Origin: Bacteroidales bacterium
GTDB lineage: Bacteria; Bacteroidota; Bacteroidia; Bacteroidales; Tenuifilaceae
Direction of reading: 5' to 3'
Assembly: GCA_028708425.1 (NCBI GenBank)
Contig: JAQVYY010000037.1
Coordinates: forward strand, 1-35,884
DNA: 35,884 nucleotides
The translations under genes were made by a program, and so were the position numbers. The notes under the pieces are model-generated. The model was not told the DNA's origin. It ran no database searches and worked only from the letters and a program-made list of their open reading frames with translations. Shown one piece after another: positions 9,013 to 16,527 of the stretch (its first letter is position 1; the number at the start of each line of letters is the position of its first letter).

Positions 9013-10013
9013 TGAATTTTCTCAATTAAATAGTCAACTTCTTTTGGTTTTATCTCAATAATCTTGACAGCGTATGGTACCGTATCAACCTTCACATGAA
9101 GCTTACTACCCTCGCGCATGTATAGATCGTCATAATCAACGTAAAGTTTTACTACTTCGCCCTGTAGTAAATTTCGGTACTTACTTACCAGCACATTGCA
9201 TTTTATCGACACCATTTTGGGTAGTAAAATTATTCGCAGACTATCGGGCAAATTCCTAACCTCAAGAGTTGTTGAGATGTTTGCCTCGGTATACTTTTCA
9301 ACCGGGATTTTAATCAAAATCCGCCGATGCGAACGTCCCACCTGATTTATTTCGTTTACAGGAACCATGGCTGTATAGGTTGACGAAAGATTGTGGAGAT
9401 TTAACGGCTTTGTACAAATGAAATTAATAGTATCGATTAGGGTTTTAGGGCCACTAATTACTATAGAATCAGGCGAAAGTGTTATTGGGTTTGCCAGTAA
9501 ATGCTGCCGTTCAAGTGTATATGTTAAATCCAACTTTACGCTCACCTTTTTTTGAACCATCTTGGTAAACTCAAAATGAAGCGTATCAATACCTATGGCT
9601 CCGAGCTGCAAATCACCCTGAAGCTGATTTGCAATTACATTGCGCAGCGTACTTGTTAGCAAAAAGTGCTTAGTATCGGAGTTTTTGTAAGGCATAAGCA
9701 GGGCCTGCTCCAAATCAACATAAATTGGCGAGAGGGCTGCCCCTAACCTGTAGCGCAAAAGAACATATCCAAAACCCCTTACTTGTAGCGGTATATGCTT
9801 GGGCGGGTCACCCACCAGCACCTTTCCACTGGGCATATTCCGAACTTTTAACGGAAAGGATATTTCTGAGGAGTACTCGTAGGTTAACTTATTGAGATAC
9901 CACAAAATAAAGGCAACTACAAAGAAGAAACCAAAAATAGCCAGGCGCGTTTTGAGCCTTGTTTTCTGTTTGGTAATGGCTTGCACATATTTTTTAAATG
10001 CGCTATACTTCAT
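9009..10013 (-). CDS. YbbR/CdaR-like domain protein
   Basis: A 334-aa single-pass envelope protein. One membrane helix lies at about 24-41 (LAIFGFFFVVAFILWYLNK), with a basic cytoplasmic leader before it and a long extracytoplasmic region after it. That region contains repeated YbbR-like beta units, such as FPLKVRNMPSGKVLVGDPP and VDLEQ near the front and VSIKCNVLVSKY later. In Firmicutes the related CdaR regulates the diadenylate cyclase CdaA, but no cyclase gene is nearby and the Bacteroidota homologues have no established partner. It is first in the segment that follows the terminator and promoter downstream of yajC, and overlaps coaE by four bases. Confidence 0.8.
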   Translation of the reverse strand: MKYSAFKKYVQAITKQKTRLKTRLAIFGFFFVVAFILWYLNKLTYEYSSEISFPLKVRNMPSGKVLVGDPPKHIPLQVRGFGYVLLRYRLGAALSPIYVDLEQALLMPYKNSDTKHFLLTSTLRNVIANQLQGDLQLGAIGIDTLHFEFTKMVQKKVSVKLDLTYTLERQHLLANPITLSPDSIVISGPKTLIDTINFICTKPLNLHNLSSTYTAMVPVNEINQVGRSHRRILIKIPVEKYTEANISTTLEVRNLPDSLRIILLPKMVSIKCNVLVSKYRNLLQGEVVKLYVDYDDLYMREGSKLHVKVDTVPYAVKIIEIKPKEVDYLIEKIQ

Positions 10014-10034
10014 ATTCTAGCTTAAAAAGTGGGC

Positions 10035-10082
10035 AAAAAAAAGCAGAGCTATGAATTTATTCGTATAAATCCGTAACTCTGC
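10035..10082 (-). terminator. Terminator/attenuator between yajC and ybbR-like gene
   Basis: On the minus strand an 18-bp stem with one mismatch and two G-U pairs (arms at 10065-10082 and 10043-10060) is followed at once by eight T residues (10042-10035). This is a strong intrinsic terminator for nusB-DUF1573-yajC transcripts. Its upstream arm overlaps the region where transcripts from the promoter at 10082-10115 would begin, so it may only work fully on read-through RNA. Confidence 0.75.
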
Positions 10083-10115
10083 AAAGGTATAAAAAAAACC
10101 TACTTCTGTAACAAA
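10082..10115 (-). promoter_or_regulatory. Promoter for the ybbR-like/coaE segment
   Basis: On the minus strand TACCTTTG (10089-10082) exactly fits the Bacteroidota -7 consensus TAnnTTTG. A TTTG lies 22 bases upstream (10115-10112), or TTGT at 21 bases, fitting the -33 element. It sits at the end of yajC. The start point would fall inside the terminator stem. Confidence 0.55.
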
Positions 10116-10417
10116 TCGCTTGAATCGCGAAGCACAGTGCTCTTAACGACTTTAATCTTCACATTATCAGAAACTTCAACTACGATATGGTCGTCTTTAA
10201 CATCAAAAACTTTTCCGAAAATACCACCAGCAATAATTACCTTATCACCCTTTTGCAGGGATTCTTGGAATTTACGTAGCTCCTTTTGGCGTTTCATCTG
10301 GGGGCGAATCATGAACAGGTAGAAAACAACAATTATTAGCGCAATCATTATAAAAGACATGTATGGATTTGCGCCACCTGTTGCTGCTTGTAGGGTTACA
10401 AATAGTGTGTTTGTCAT
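10100..10417 (-). CDS. yajC: Sec translocon accessory protein YajC
   Basis: A 105-aa inner-membrane protein that associates with SecDF and the SecYEG translocon. It has a short periplasmic N-terminus, one membrane helix (about 20-36, FIMIALIIVVFYLFMIRPQ) ending in the diagnostic FMIRPQMKRQKE motif, and a cytoplasmic beta domain with LQKGDKVIIAGGIFGKV, the most conserved YajC stretch. Length is normal. It lies 28 bases downstream of the DUF1573 gene and is followed by a terminator, so it probably closes the nusB transcript. Confidence 0.95.
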   Translation of the reverse strand: MTNTLFVTLQAATGGANPYMSFIMIALIIVVFYLFMIRPQMKRQKELRKFQESLQKGDKVIIAGGIFGKVFDVKDDHIVVEVSDNVKIKVVKSTVLRDSSDLLQK

Positions 10418-10445
10418 AATTAGTTGATTTTTAAAAGTTTAAAAT

Positions 10446-10886
10446 TTATTTTATTACGTTTACTTTTAGTGTTACCGAACGCTTTTTCGTTAGGGCATTT
10501 GAAACTATGGTAACCGACTTATACTGTGTACCATACCACCCTTTGCTATCAAAAACAACCTCAAGTATTCCTTTCTCGTTAGGTCTCAGCACCTTTTTGC
10601 TAAGCTTTGTTTTTGTACACCCACAGCTCGCTATAACGTCGTTAATTATAAGTGGTACGTTTCCGGTGTTGGTAAAACTATAGGTAAACACAACTACCTC
10701 GCCATTACTAATAGTACCAAAATCAATAAAATCTTCAACAAATTTAATGCTCGCATGCGCCTCCCTACCATCATCAATATATTCGGGCAGAGCATTAGAC
10801 TTGTCTTCAGAACTATTCAAATAACATGCTGAAATAACTAAGGGTAGTAGAAATACGAGACCAAAAAAATTAAGAAATCGAGGCAT
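10446..10886 (-). CDS. DUF1573-domain lipoprotein
   Basis: A 146-aa probable lipoprotein: hydrophobic leader and lipobox ISAC with Cys21. The mature part is a single DUF1573 Ig-like domain, recognised by FVEDFIDFGTISNGEVV, YSFTNTGNVPLIINDV, ASCGCT and GILEVVFDSKGWYGTQ. The CGC cysteines are typical of the family. Proteins of this type are abundant in Bacteroidota and their role is unknown; a structural or protein-binding function at the cell surface or in the periplasm is the usual guess. It lies between nusB and yajC with gaps of about 30 bases on each side, an arrangement conserved in the phylum. Confidence 0.88.
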   Translation of the reverse strand: MPRFLNFFGLVFLLPLVISACYLNSSEDKSNALPEYIDDGREAHASIKFVEDFIDFGTISNGEVVVFTYSFTNTGNVPLIINDVIASCGCTKTKLSKKVLRPNEKGILEVVFDSKGWYGTQYKSVTIVSNALTKKRSVTLKVNVIK

Positions 10887-10919
10887 AAAAAATATAATAA
10901 TTTATCCGTTTACCTAATC

Positions 10920-11870
10920 TTAACTTTCTCCTATAAGACCTCTACCCTGTTTCTGTATCTTATTTTCAGAACGATACACTGTAATAATCTTATCTAAAAC
11001 TCCATTAATAAATGTACTGCTCTGCTCGGTACTATAATACTTACTAATCTCTATATACTCGTTAAAGCTAACCTTAACAGGAATTGACGGGAATTCAATA
11101 ATCTCAGTTAGCGCCATTTCCATAATAAGAATATCCATCCCTGCAATACGATCAACATCCCAATTCTTGGTATAGCTATCAATAATTTCTTTGTTCTCAG
11201 AATGCTTAACTACAACCTTGCGTAGAAGAAGCTTTGCAAAATCCTCATCCTCATCATCTTTAAACATTGGTAAAACTGGAATGCTTGGGGACTGTTCCTC
11301 CTTAAACTTTTTTATGGTTTTAACAGCCATTCCTACCATAAACTCCAAATCATCGTTCCAGTATATACTCTGCTCCTCAAGGCTAAGCTCAAAATCCTCG
11401 AAATTCAGAAGCTCCTTGTTAAGAATAGTGTTTAAAACCTGTTTATGTGCAGTAAAATCAACTGATTCGAGCTCCATATATTTTTCATAATACGCTGAAG
11501 CAGTAATCTTTTGATAGAGTTTCTTTATAAGTTCAGGGTAGTTTACCCAGCTTAGCCTATGGTAGGTTAAATAATCCTGAATGGACTCGTTCTCTCTAAT
11601 AATTTGAAAAACAGGATTTTCGACAAAACGCATATTAGGATGCAAATCCTCATGGGTTGGCATTAATTTTTGCCTTGCCAAGTCGATCCGTTTTTCAGCA
11701 TAATCTTGTATCTCGAGTAGAAGTAAAAAAAGGTAGTGGTACATATCGTAACCTTTTTTAATGCTATGCAACAACTCCTTCTCGGCTTTTGCCAACGAAT
11801 CACTCTCTCCTCTATAAAAGGCAAAAAGTATTTGTAACACCTTAATCCTAAGTAATCTTCTGCTAATCAT
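10920..11870 (-). CDS. nusB: Transcription antitermination factor NusB (long form)
   Basis: A 316-aa NusB protein. The C-terminal part contains the NusB signature: NWDVDRIAGMDILIMEMAL, then IPVKVSFNEYIEISKYYS and FINGVLDKI. The N-terminus (RRLLRIKVLQILFAFYRG) resembles the start of the canonical fold, so about 150 residues appear to be inserted or added relative to the ~140-aa enterobacterial protein; this long form is usual in Bacteroidota. NusB binds boxA RNA with NusE (S10) in rRNA antitermination. It is the first gene of its block, with a TATATTTG -7 box just upstream. Confidence 0.92.
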   Translation of the reverse strand: MISRRLLRIKVLQILFAFYRGESDSLAKAEKELLHSIKKGYDMYHYLFLLLLEIQDYAEKRIDLARQKLMPTHEDLHPNMRFVENPVFQIIRENESIQDYLTYHRLSWVNYPELIKKLYQKITASAYYEKYMELESVDFTAHKQVLNTILNKELLNFEDFELSLEEQSIYWNDDLEFMVGMAVKTIKKFKEEQSPSIPVLPMFKDDEDEDFAKLLLRKVVVKHSENKEIIDSYTKNWDVDRIAGMDILIMEMALTEIIEFPSIPVKVSFNEYIEISKYYSTEQSSTFINGVLDKIITVYRSENKIQKQGRGLIGES

Positions 11871-11898
11871 CTAAGAACGTATGTGAAAATTTAAAACG

Positions 11899-11906
11899 CA
11901 AATATA
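11899..11906 (-). promoter_or_regulatory. -7 box of the nusB promoter
   Basis: On the minus strand TATATTTG exactly matches the TAnnTTTG box, 29 bases before the nusB start. The -33 element is weak (TTCA at a 19-base spacing), so only the -7 box is claimed. Confidence 0.45.
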
Positions 11907-11993
11907 CGTGCAAATTTTAATAAACTGAAGGATTTAACACAATTTACGTACTAATAATTGAATATCGATGGGTTGGAGCATTACTTTTGATTT

Positions 11994-12042
11994 AGCCTGT
12001 GTTATTCATCAAATTAATTAAAGATGAATGCAAATGCGGGTT
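11994..12042 (+). repeat. Dispersed three-hairpin repeat, copy 2 (unit A only)
   Basis: This is a 49-bp unit A with a degenerate left arm (GCCTGTGTTATTCATC) and an intact right arm (GATGAATGCAAATGCGGGTT). It has the same length and orientation as unit A of the full copy at 30265-30410. A separate strong hairpin starts at the next base. Confidence 0.8.
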
Positions 12043-12075
12043 AAAGTAAACTACTCTGATTGGGTAGTTTACTTT
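12043..12075. terminator. Strong hairpin abutting repeat copy 2
   Basis: A perfect 12-bp stem (AAAGTAAACTAC at 12043-12054, GTAGTTTACTTT at 12064-12075) has a 9-nt loop. Only short T tracts flank it and no gene ends here, since it lies between divergent promoters. It may be a terminator relic, a protein site or part of the inserted repeat. Confidence 0.4.
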
Positions 12076-12266
12076 AGTAGGTTGCTCTGTTACTAAATAC
12101 TACTTTTCTTAAGCTAAACTATACTCTACAACATATCAAAATATTTCAACCACAACACCTATCACACATAAACAACTGACTAAATGACAGTTAATCGCTA
12201 AAACTACATGTCATTCCAATAGTTATTTCATAAAACTTCAAGAAAACTCGAAAAACAGCTTAATTC

Positions 12267-12298
12267 TTTATAGTTATGAAATTATTTTCATATTTTTG
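12267..12298 (+). promoter_or_regulatory. Promoter of the DUF3276 gene
   Basis: TTTA (12267-12270), a 20-base spacer and TATTTTTG (12291-12298) fit the Bacteroidota -33/-7 pattern TTTG-N19-21-TAnnTTTG. The gene starts 39 bases further on. Confidence 0.55.
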
Positions 12299-12337
12299 AG
12301 CAGTATTTATCCAGTGTTAAATTAAAAAAGCATAAAA

Positions 12338-12715
12338 ATGATGGATGAGCTAAATAATCAAGGTGGGCTTGGTAAAAATGAGCGAGATGATATTTTCTCT
12401 AAGGTGGTTAGAGCGGGTAAAAGAACCTATTTTTTCGATGTGAAAGCTACACGTCAGAATGATTATTACCTAACAATTACAGAAAGCAAGAAGAAATTTA
12501 ATCCGGACGGTAAGTTTTTCTTCGAAAAGCACAAAGTCTTTCTTTACAAAGAGGATTTCGATAAGTTTTCCGAGGGCCTAATGGAAGCGATTGATTACAT
12601 TAAAACAAACCAGGGTGAACCTGTACCACGTGAAAACTATAAGTCTAAGGATGATACTGATGGGCTGCAAAACGAATTGTCGAAAATAAGTTTCGACGAT
12701 CTTGATAAGAAATAG
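12338..12715 (+). CDS. DUF3276 PUR-alpha-like nucleic-acid-binding protein
   Basis: A 125-aa protein of the DUF3276/PUR family. The core (about 20-95) contains VVRAGKRTYFFDVKATRQND, YLTITESKKKF and FEKHKVFLYKEDFDKFSEGL, the beta-beta-beta-alpha arrangement of single PUR repeats. Relatives include the Borrelia regulator BpuR/EbfC-partner type proteins that bind DNA and RNA, and nearly every Bacteroidota genome has a copy, but its cellular role there is unproven. ATG codons at 12338 and 12341 are both possible starts. It has its own promoter and a terminator 20 bases after the stop, so it is likely monocistronic. Confidence 0.85.
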   Translation: MMDELNNQGGLGKNERDDIFSKVVRAGKRTYFFDVKATRQNDYYLTITESKKKFNPDGKFFFEKHKVFLYKEDFDKFSEGLMEAIDYIKTNQGEPVPRENYKSKDDTDGLQNELSKISFDDLDKK

Positions 12716-12734
12716 TGTTTTTAAATCAACTAAG

Positions 12735-12767
12735 AAAAAACCCGACTAGTAACTAGTCGGGTTTTTT
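12735..12767. terminator. Bidirectional terminator overlapping the 3' end of the convergent gene
   Basis: A near-perfect inverted repeat (AAAAAACCCGACTAGT at 12735-12750, its complement at 12752-12767) folds into a GC-rich hairpin with A and T tails. It ends the DUF3276 transcript. Its right arm also encodes the last residues (KKPD) and stop of the minus-strand gene. Confidence 0.88.
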
Positions 12768-13517
12768 TGTACTCCCTACATCGAGCCCCTTTTCGGGCCC
12801 TTTGGCAACTATGTTTACAATCTCATGGTCTGTAAGTTTCTTTACGTTGGTCATTAAAAACTCGGGTTTCAAAAAGTTACCCAACGAGTTACACTCCGAT
12901 ATTGCCTGAGCATAAGGTTCTCTAAGTGTTACACTCATGGGCATCAGTACGGTTAACGAAAGATATCTATCATAAAAAACAATATCCTCAATTTCGCAGC
13001 CATGCGCCTTTAATGAAAATAAAAACTCACTCTCAACCAGCTCTTTCTGATTACCTGTGAGGGGGATATCTTGATTGGCTGAAAAGATTACGATAAAATA
13101 GCGTAGCTTCCCACCCTTACCCCCTAGGCCCGTTGAGATGTAGACCTGCTGCTCATCGAGAAGCTCCGATTCGAGCAACATACGACTCTCCTGCAACGCC
13201 ATTATCGACCAATCCTTAAGATTATCAGGAGCGCTTTGCGAGAACTTTTGAATTATCCTGAACGCTTCGGCCTTACTAATGCTAGCCAAGCTTGCCAATA
13301 TGTTCTTCTTATCTGCGATGGCAATATCTTCGTCGTATAGTTTAGCCTCTTCGGCAATCACTTCATCTGGGTTTGTAACCTTATTGAGTGTTTTCGAAAA
13401 ATCGAAGTACTCAACCTGGGTTTCAATACCAACATTGTGCTCAAGTATGCTAAGATTTGCACTACCATCACCTAGCAATCCCTTTATTCTGCTTAATATG
13501 TTTTCGTCTTTTTGCAC
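12753..13517 (-). CDS. Uncharacterised 254-aa protein
   Basis: I do not recognise a domain. The product is 254 aa, acidic and soluble, without signal peptide or membrane helix. The N-terminal 70 residues are low in order and acidic (NPDEVIAEEAKLYDED), followed by a helical part (ILASLASISKAEAFRIIQKF) and an alpha/beta part with VYISTGLGGKGGKLRYFIVI and a later hydrophobic strand (LSLTVLMP). The glycine-rich GLGGKGGK stretch does not fit a Walker A motif. It has a good promoter (13538-13569) and a convergent terminator shared with the DUF3276 gene, so it is expressed alone. Codon use looks like that of its neighbours. Confidence 0.8.
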   Translation of the reverse strand: MQKDENILSRIKGLLGDGSANLSILEHNVGIETQVEYFDFSKTLNKVTNPDEVIAEEAKLYDEDIAIADKKNILASLASISKAEAFRIIQKFSQSAPDNLKDWSIMALQESRMLLESELLDEQQVYISTGLGGKGGKLRYFIVIFSANQDIPLTGNQKELVESEFLFSLKAHGCEIEDIVFYDRYLSLTVLMPMSVTLREPYAQAISECNSLGNFLKPEFLMTNVKKLTDHEIVNIVAKGPEKGLDVGSTKKPD

Positions 13518-13537
13518 TGTGTGTTTACTATTTGTTA

Positions 13538-13569
13538 CAAAACTAATGTCTTATTACGAATAAAACAAT
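13538..13569 (-). promoter_or_regulatory. Promoter of the 254-aa unknown gene
   Basis: On the minus strand ATTG (13569-13566), 20 bases, then TAGTTTTG (13545-13538) fit the -33/-7 pattern closely, 20 bases before the start codon. Confidence 0.55.
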
Positions 13570-13712
13570 GTATCGATTTTATTGTTGTAAAAAGAAAAAT
13601 GAGCGGTAATAATTAAGCTTCTGGGCTAAATTACTTGCAGCACGTTAAGCATTACCTTGCTAATTCACCCAAAATACCAACTTTTGGGGACTAGTATTTT
13701 AATAAAAGGTAT

Positions 13713-13720
13713 TAAGTTTG
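13713..13720 (+). promoter_or_regulatory. -7 box of the feoAB promoter
   Basis: TAAGTTTG matches the TAnnTTTG consensus, 39 bases before the feoAB start. No good -33 element lies at the usual distance, which may mean that an activator is needed. I could not identify a convincing Fur box. Confidence 0.4.
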
Positions 13721-13759
13721 CATCTTATTTATAAATAGTCTTTTTAAATATTACAATTA

Positions 13760-16291
13760 ATGCTACTAAGCGAGCTACAGAATAGTGAATATGGAATAAT
13801 TTCGAAGGTAAGAGGACGTGGGTCTTTTCGCAAACGGATAATTGAGATGGGGTTTATTAAGGGGAAAAAAGTTACCGTTATAAAGAATGCCCCACTAAAA
13901 GACCCAATTGAGTACTCAATTATGGGTTACGAAGTATCATTACGTAGAAGCGAAGCCAATTTAATTGAAGTAGTTACCCCCGAAGAGGCGAAAAATATTC
14001 TAAAACCTTTCTATAACGGTACTCTAGAGCATAAAGACGAACTTGATATTGCTGCTACCGGAGCAAAAAAGTTAGGGAAAATTGTAAACGTAGCGCTTGT
14101 TGGCAATCCAAACTCAGGGAAAACGACCCTATTCAACTTTGCATCGGGAGCGCGTGAGCATGTTGGTAACTATGCCGGTGTTACGATAGACTCAAAAATA
14201 GCACATTTTAAACATAAAGGTTACACCTTTAACATAACCGATCTGCCAGGCACCTACTCGCTAAGTGCCTACACACCCGAGGAACTGTATGTTCGCAGGT
14301 TTATCCACAATCAAAAACCCGACCTTGTTATAAACGTGGTTGATGCATCGAACATTGAACGGAACCTTTACCTTACCACTCAGCTTATCGACATGGATAT
14401 TAAGGTGGTAATGGCCCTAAACATGTACGATGAACTTGAAGCACAGGGAGATAAGTTTAACTACAAGGATTTGGGTAAAATGATAGGTATCCCCATGGTA
14501 CCAACGGTAAGCTCAAAAGGCAAAGGTATATCGGAACTTTTCGATACGGTAATAAATGTTTATACCGATAAGGACAAAACCCTAAGGCACATTCACCTTA
14601 ACTATGGTGAGCATATAGAACGTAGTATTAGGGCAATCCAAGTCCCCATAAAGCAGAACGAGAGCCAAAATGTAAATCTACACTACTCGTCTCGCTATCT
14701 GGCCATAAAGCTACTCGAAAAGGACAAGCAAGCTCACCGAATTTTAAGTAAAACGAAAGGATACCAAAAAATAGTTGATACGACTAATGCCCAACTAAAG
14801 CAGCTTGAAGATATTTACAACGAAGACTCTGAAACCCTTATAACTGATGCTAAATACGGTTTTATAGCTGGAGCCCTCAAAGAAACATATATAGAGAATC
14901 CGAAAAAGAAAAAGCAAAATAGCCAAAAAATAGACGACTTTATTACCCATAAATACTTCGGGTTTCCAATCTTTTTGCTTTTTATGTGGTTTACCTTTTT
15001 CACCACCTTTAAGCTGGGTGCCTACCCAATGGAGTGGATTGACCAAGGGGTATCGCTGCTCGGCAATTTTATGCAAGAGTTGTTGCCCAACGGCGCATTT
15101 AAAGATCTGCTTATTGATGGAATTATTAGCGGGGTTGGAAGCGTTATAGTTTTCTTGCCCAACATACTCCTACTCTTCTTCTTCCTTTCGATACTAGAAG
15201 ATACTGGCTACATGGCTCGCGCCGTTTTTATTATGGATAAATTGATGCACAAAATTGGGCTGCATGGCAAATCGTTTATACCCCTTGTTATGGGATTTGG
15301 TTGTAACGTACCCGCCATAATGGCTACGCGCACCATCGAAAATAAAAACAACAGGATGGTTACCATGCTTATCAACCCATTTATGTCGTGTAGCGCCAGG
15401 TTACCCGTTTACATTCTTTTTCTAGGTGCATTTTTCCCAAATAATGCCGGGTCGCTTCTTTTTTTGATATATCTAATTGGCATTACCATTGCCGTTGTAA
15501 TGGCCTTGCTATTTAAAAAGACGTTGTTTAAAGGCGATGATGTTCCGTTTGTAATGGAGCTGCCTCCATACCGAATTCCAACACTAAAATCATCTCTTAG
15601 GCACATGTGGTTCAAGGCATCACAGTACCTTAAAAAAATGGGGGGTGTAATTCTGGTTGCCGTTATTATAATATGGGCTTTAGGCTATTTCCCTAAGGAT
15701 AGTAGAGATATATCAGCAAACACAATCCAGGCCAAACAGCTTACAACAGCCAAAGCAAACCATTTGGCTCGCAGTAATTTTGATGCAGCAGAAACAGATA
15801 GCATTTTTACGCCTAATTCGATTTCTATTCGGAATGCAGGCAACCAAATGGCTTTGGAAAAACAAACCGACTCGTACCTTGAACGTATAGGTAAATTTAT
15901 TGAGCCTGCTATCCGCCCCCTTGGTTTCGATTGGAAAATGGGTGTTAGTCTACTTTCGGGCATAGCAGCTAAGGAGGTTGTGGTTAGCACGCTGGGCGTG
16001 CTTGTTCAGGCAGGCGAAGATGCCGATGAAACAAGTCACACACTAATTCATAACCTGAAAAACGAGGTTTACACATCAGGGCCCAAAATTGGCGAAAAGG
16101 TGTACACCCCCATCAGCGCATTCTCGTTCCTACTCTTTATACTTATATATTTCCCATGCGCAGCGGTAATTGCAGCCATTAAAAAGGAATCGGGTAGCTG
16201 GAAATGGGCGGCATTCACAATTTTTTACACCACAGGCCTTGCTTGGATTATTTCGTTCGCTTTTTACCAAATTGCAAGCCTGTTGGTTTAA
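13760..16291 (+). CDS. feoAB: Fused FeoA-FeoB ferrous iron transporter
   Basis: An 843-aa inner-membrane Fe(II) importer. Residues 1-72 form a FeoA SH3-like domain (GSFRKRIIEMGFIKGKKVTV). A linker leads to the FeoB G domain: G1 GNPNSGKT at 115-122, G3 DLPG at 161-164, G4 NMYD at 221-224, and SSKGKG at the G5 position. The C-terminal part has the Gate repeats, with the conserved cysteine motifs GCNVPAIMATR and SCSARLPVY and about eight to ten membrane helices. FeoA-FeoB fusions are common in Bacteroidota; no separate feoC is present. The stop codon TAA shares its last two bases with the first bases of a dispersed repeat. Iron-dependent control is expected for the family but no operator is evident. 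Confidence 0.95.
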   Translation: MLLSELQNSEYGIISKVRGRGSFRKRIIEMGFIKGKKVTVIKNAPLKDPIEYSIMGYEVSLRRSEANLIEVVTPEEAKNILKPFYNGTLEHKDELDIAATGAKKLGKIVNVALVGNPNSGKTTLFNFASGAREHVGNYAGVTIDSKIAHFKHKGYTFNITDLPGTYSLSAYTPEELYVRRFIHNQKPDLVINVVDASNIERNLYLTTQLIDMDIKVVMALNMYDELEAQGDKFNYKDLGKMIGIPMVPTVSSKGKGISELFDTVINVYTDKDKTLRHIHLNYGEHIERSIRAIQVPIKQNESQNVNLHYSSRYLAIKLLEKDKQAHRILSKTKGYQKIVDTTNAQLKQLEDIYNEDSETLITDAKYGFIAGALKETYIENPKKKKQNSQKIDDFITHKYFGFPIFLLFMWFTFFTTFKLGAYPMEWIDQGVSLLGNFMQELLPNGAFKDLLIDGIISGVGSVIVFLPNILLLFFFLSILEDTGYMARAVFIMDKLMHKIGLHGKSFIPLVMGFGCNVPAIMATRTIENKNNRMVTMLINPFMSCSARLPVYILFLGAFFPNNAGSLLFLIYLIGITIAVVMALLFKKTLFKGDDVPFVMELPPYRIPTLKSSLRHMWFKASQYLKKMGGVILVAVIIIWALGYFPKDSRDISANTIQAKQLTTAKANHLARSNFDAAETDSIFTPNSISIRNAGNQMALEKQTDSYLERIGKFIEPAIRPLGFDWKMGVSLLSGIAAKEVVVSTLGVLVQAGEDADETSHTLIHNLKNEVYTSGPKIGEKVYTPISAFSFLLFILIYFPCAAVIAAIKKESGSWKWAAFTIFYTTGLAWIISFAFYQIASLLV

Positions 16292-16440
16292 CCCCAATTA
16301 TTATTTCGAATAATTGCTATTTCCGACCCCGACTAAGTCTCACAAACAATTTTGTTGCCCAAAATTAGGCTCAACTATGTCGGGGCAACCCGCATTTATA
16401 TTCATCATTAATAAATTAAATTTGACGAATAATGCGGGTT
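16290..16440 (-). repeat. Dispersed three-hairpin repeat, copy 3 (near full length)
   Basis: This is the reverse complement of the full copy at 30265-30410. On the plus strand unit C (degenerate) comes first, then unit B, then unit A (16387-16440, with a 5-base insertion). Conserved cores include CAAAATT and AATTTTG in B and the AACCCGCAT/ATGCGGGTT ends of A. It begins inside the feoAB stop codon and ends exactly where a terminator begins. Confidence 0.9.
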
Positions 16441-16486
16441 AAAAAGCGTTAGCCCCGATCTTGATGGTCGGGGCTAATACTTTTTA
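16441..16486. terminator. Bidirectional terminator between feoAB and the amidase gene
   Basis: An 18-bp stem with two mismatches (arms 16441-16458 and 16469-16486, core TTAGCCCCGA) carries A and T tails. It serves the convergent feoAB and amidase transcripts. Confidence 0.85.
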
Positions 16487-16527
16487 TTAAATTTGGGTTG
16501 CATTCCAGCTTTTACTAAAGTATGAAA

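Larger units (their letters stand above)
11871..12337. other. Divergent intergenic region between nusB and the DUF3276 gene
   Basis: This 467-base region has no gene. It holds the nusB promoter box (11899-11906), a unit-A repeat copy (11994-12042), a 12-bp perfect hairpin (12043-12075) and the DUF3276 promoter (12267-12298). The stretch from about 12080 to 12260 is AT-rich and I see nothing else definite in it. Confidence 0.6.
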
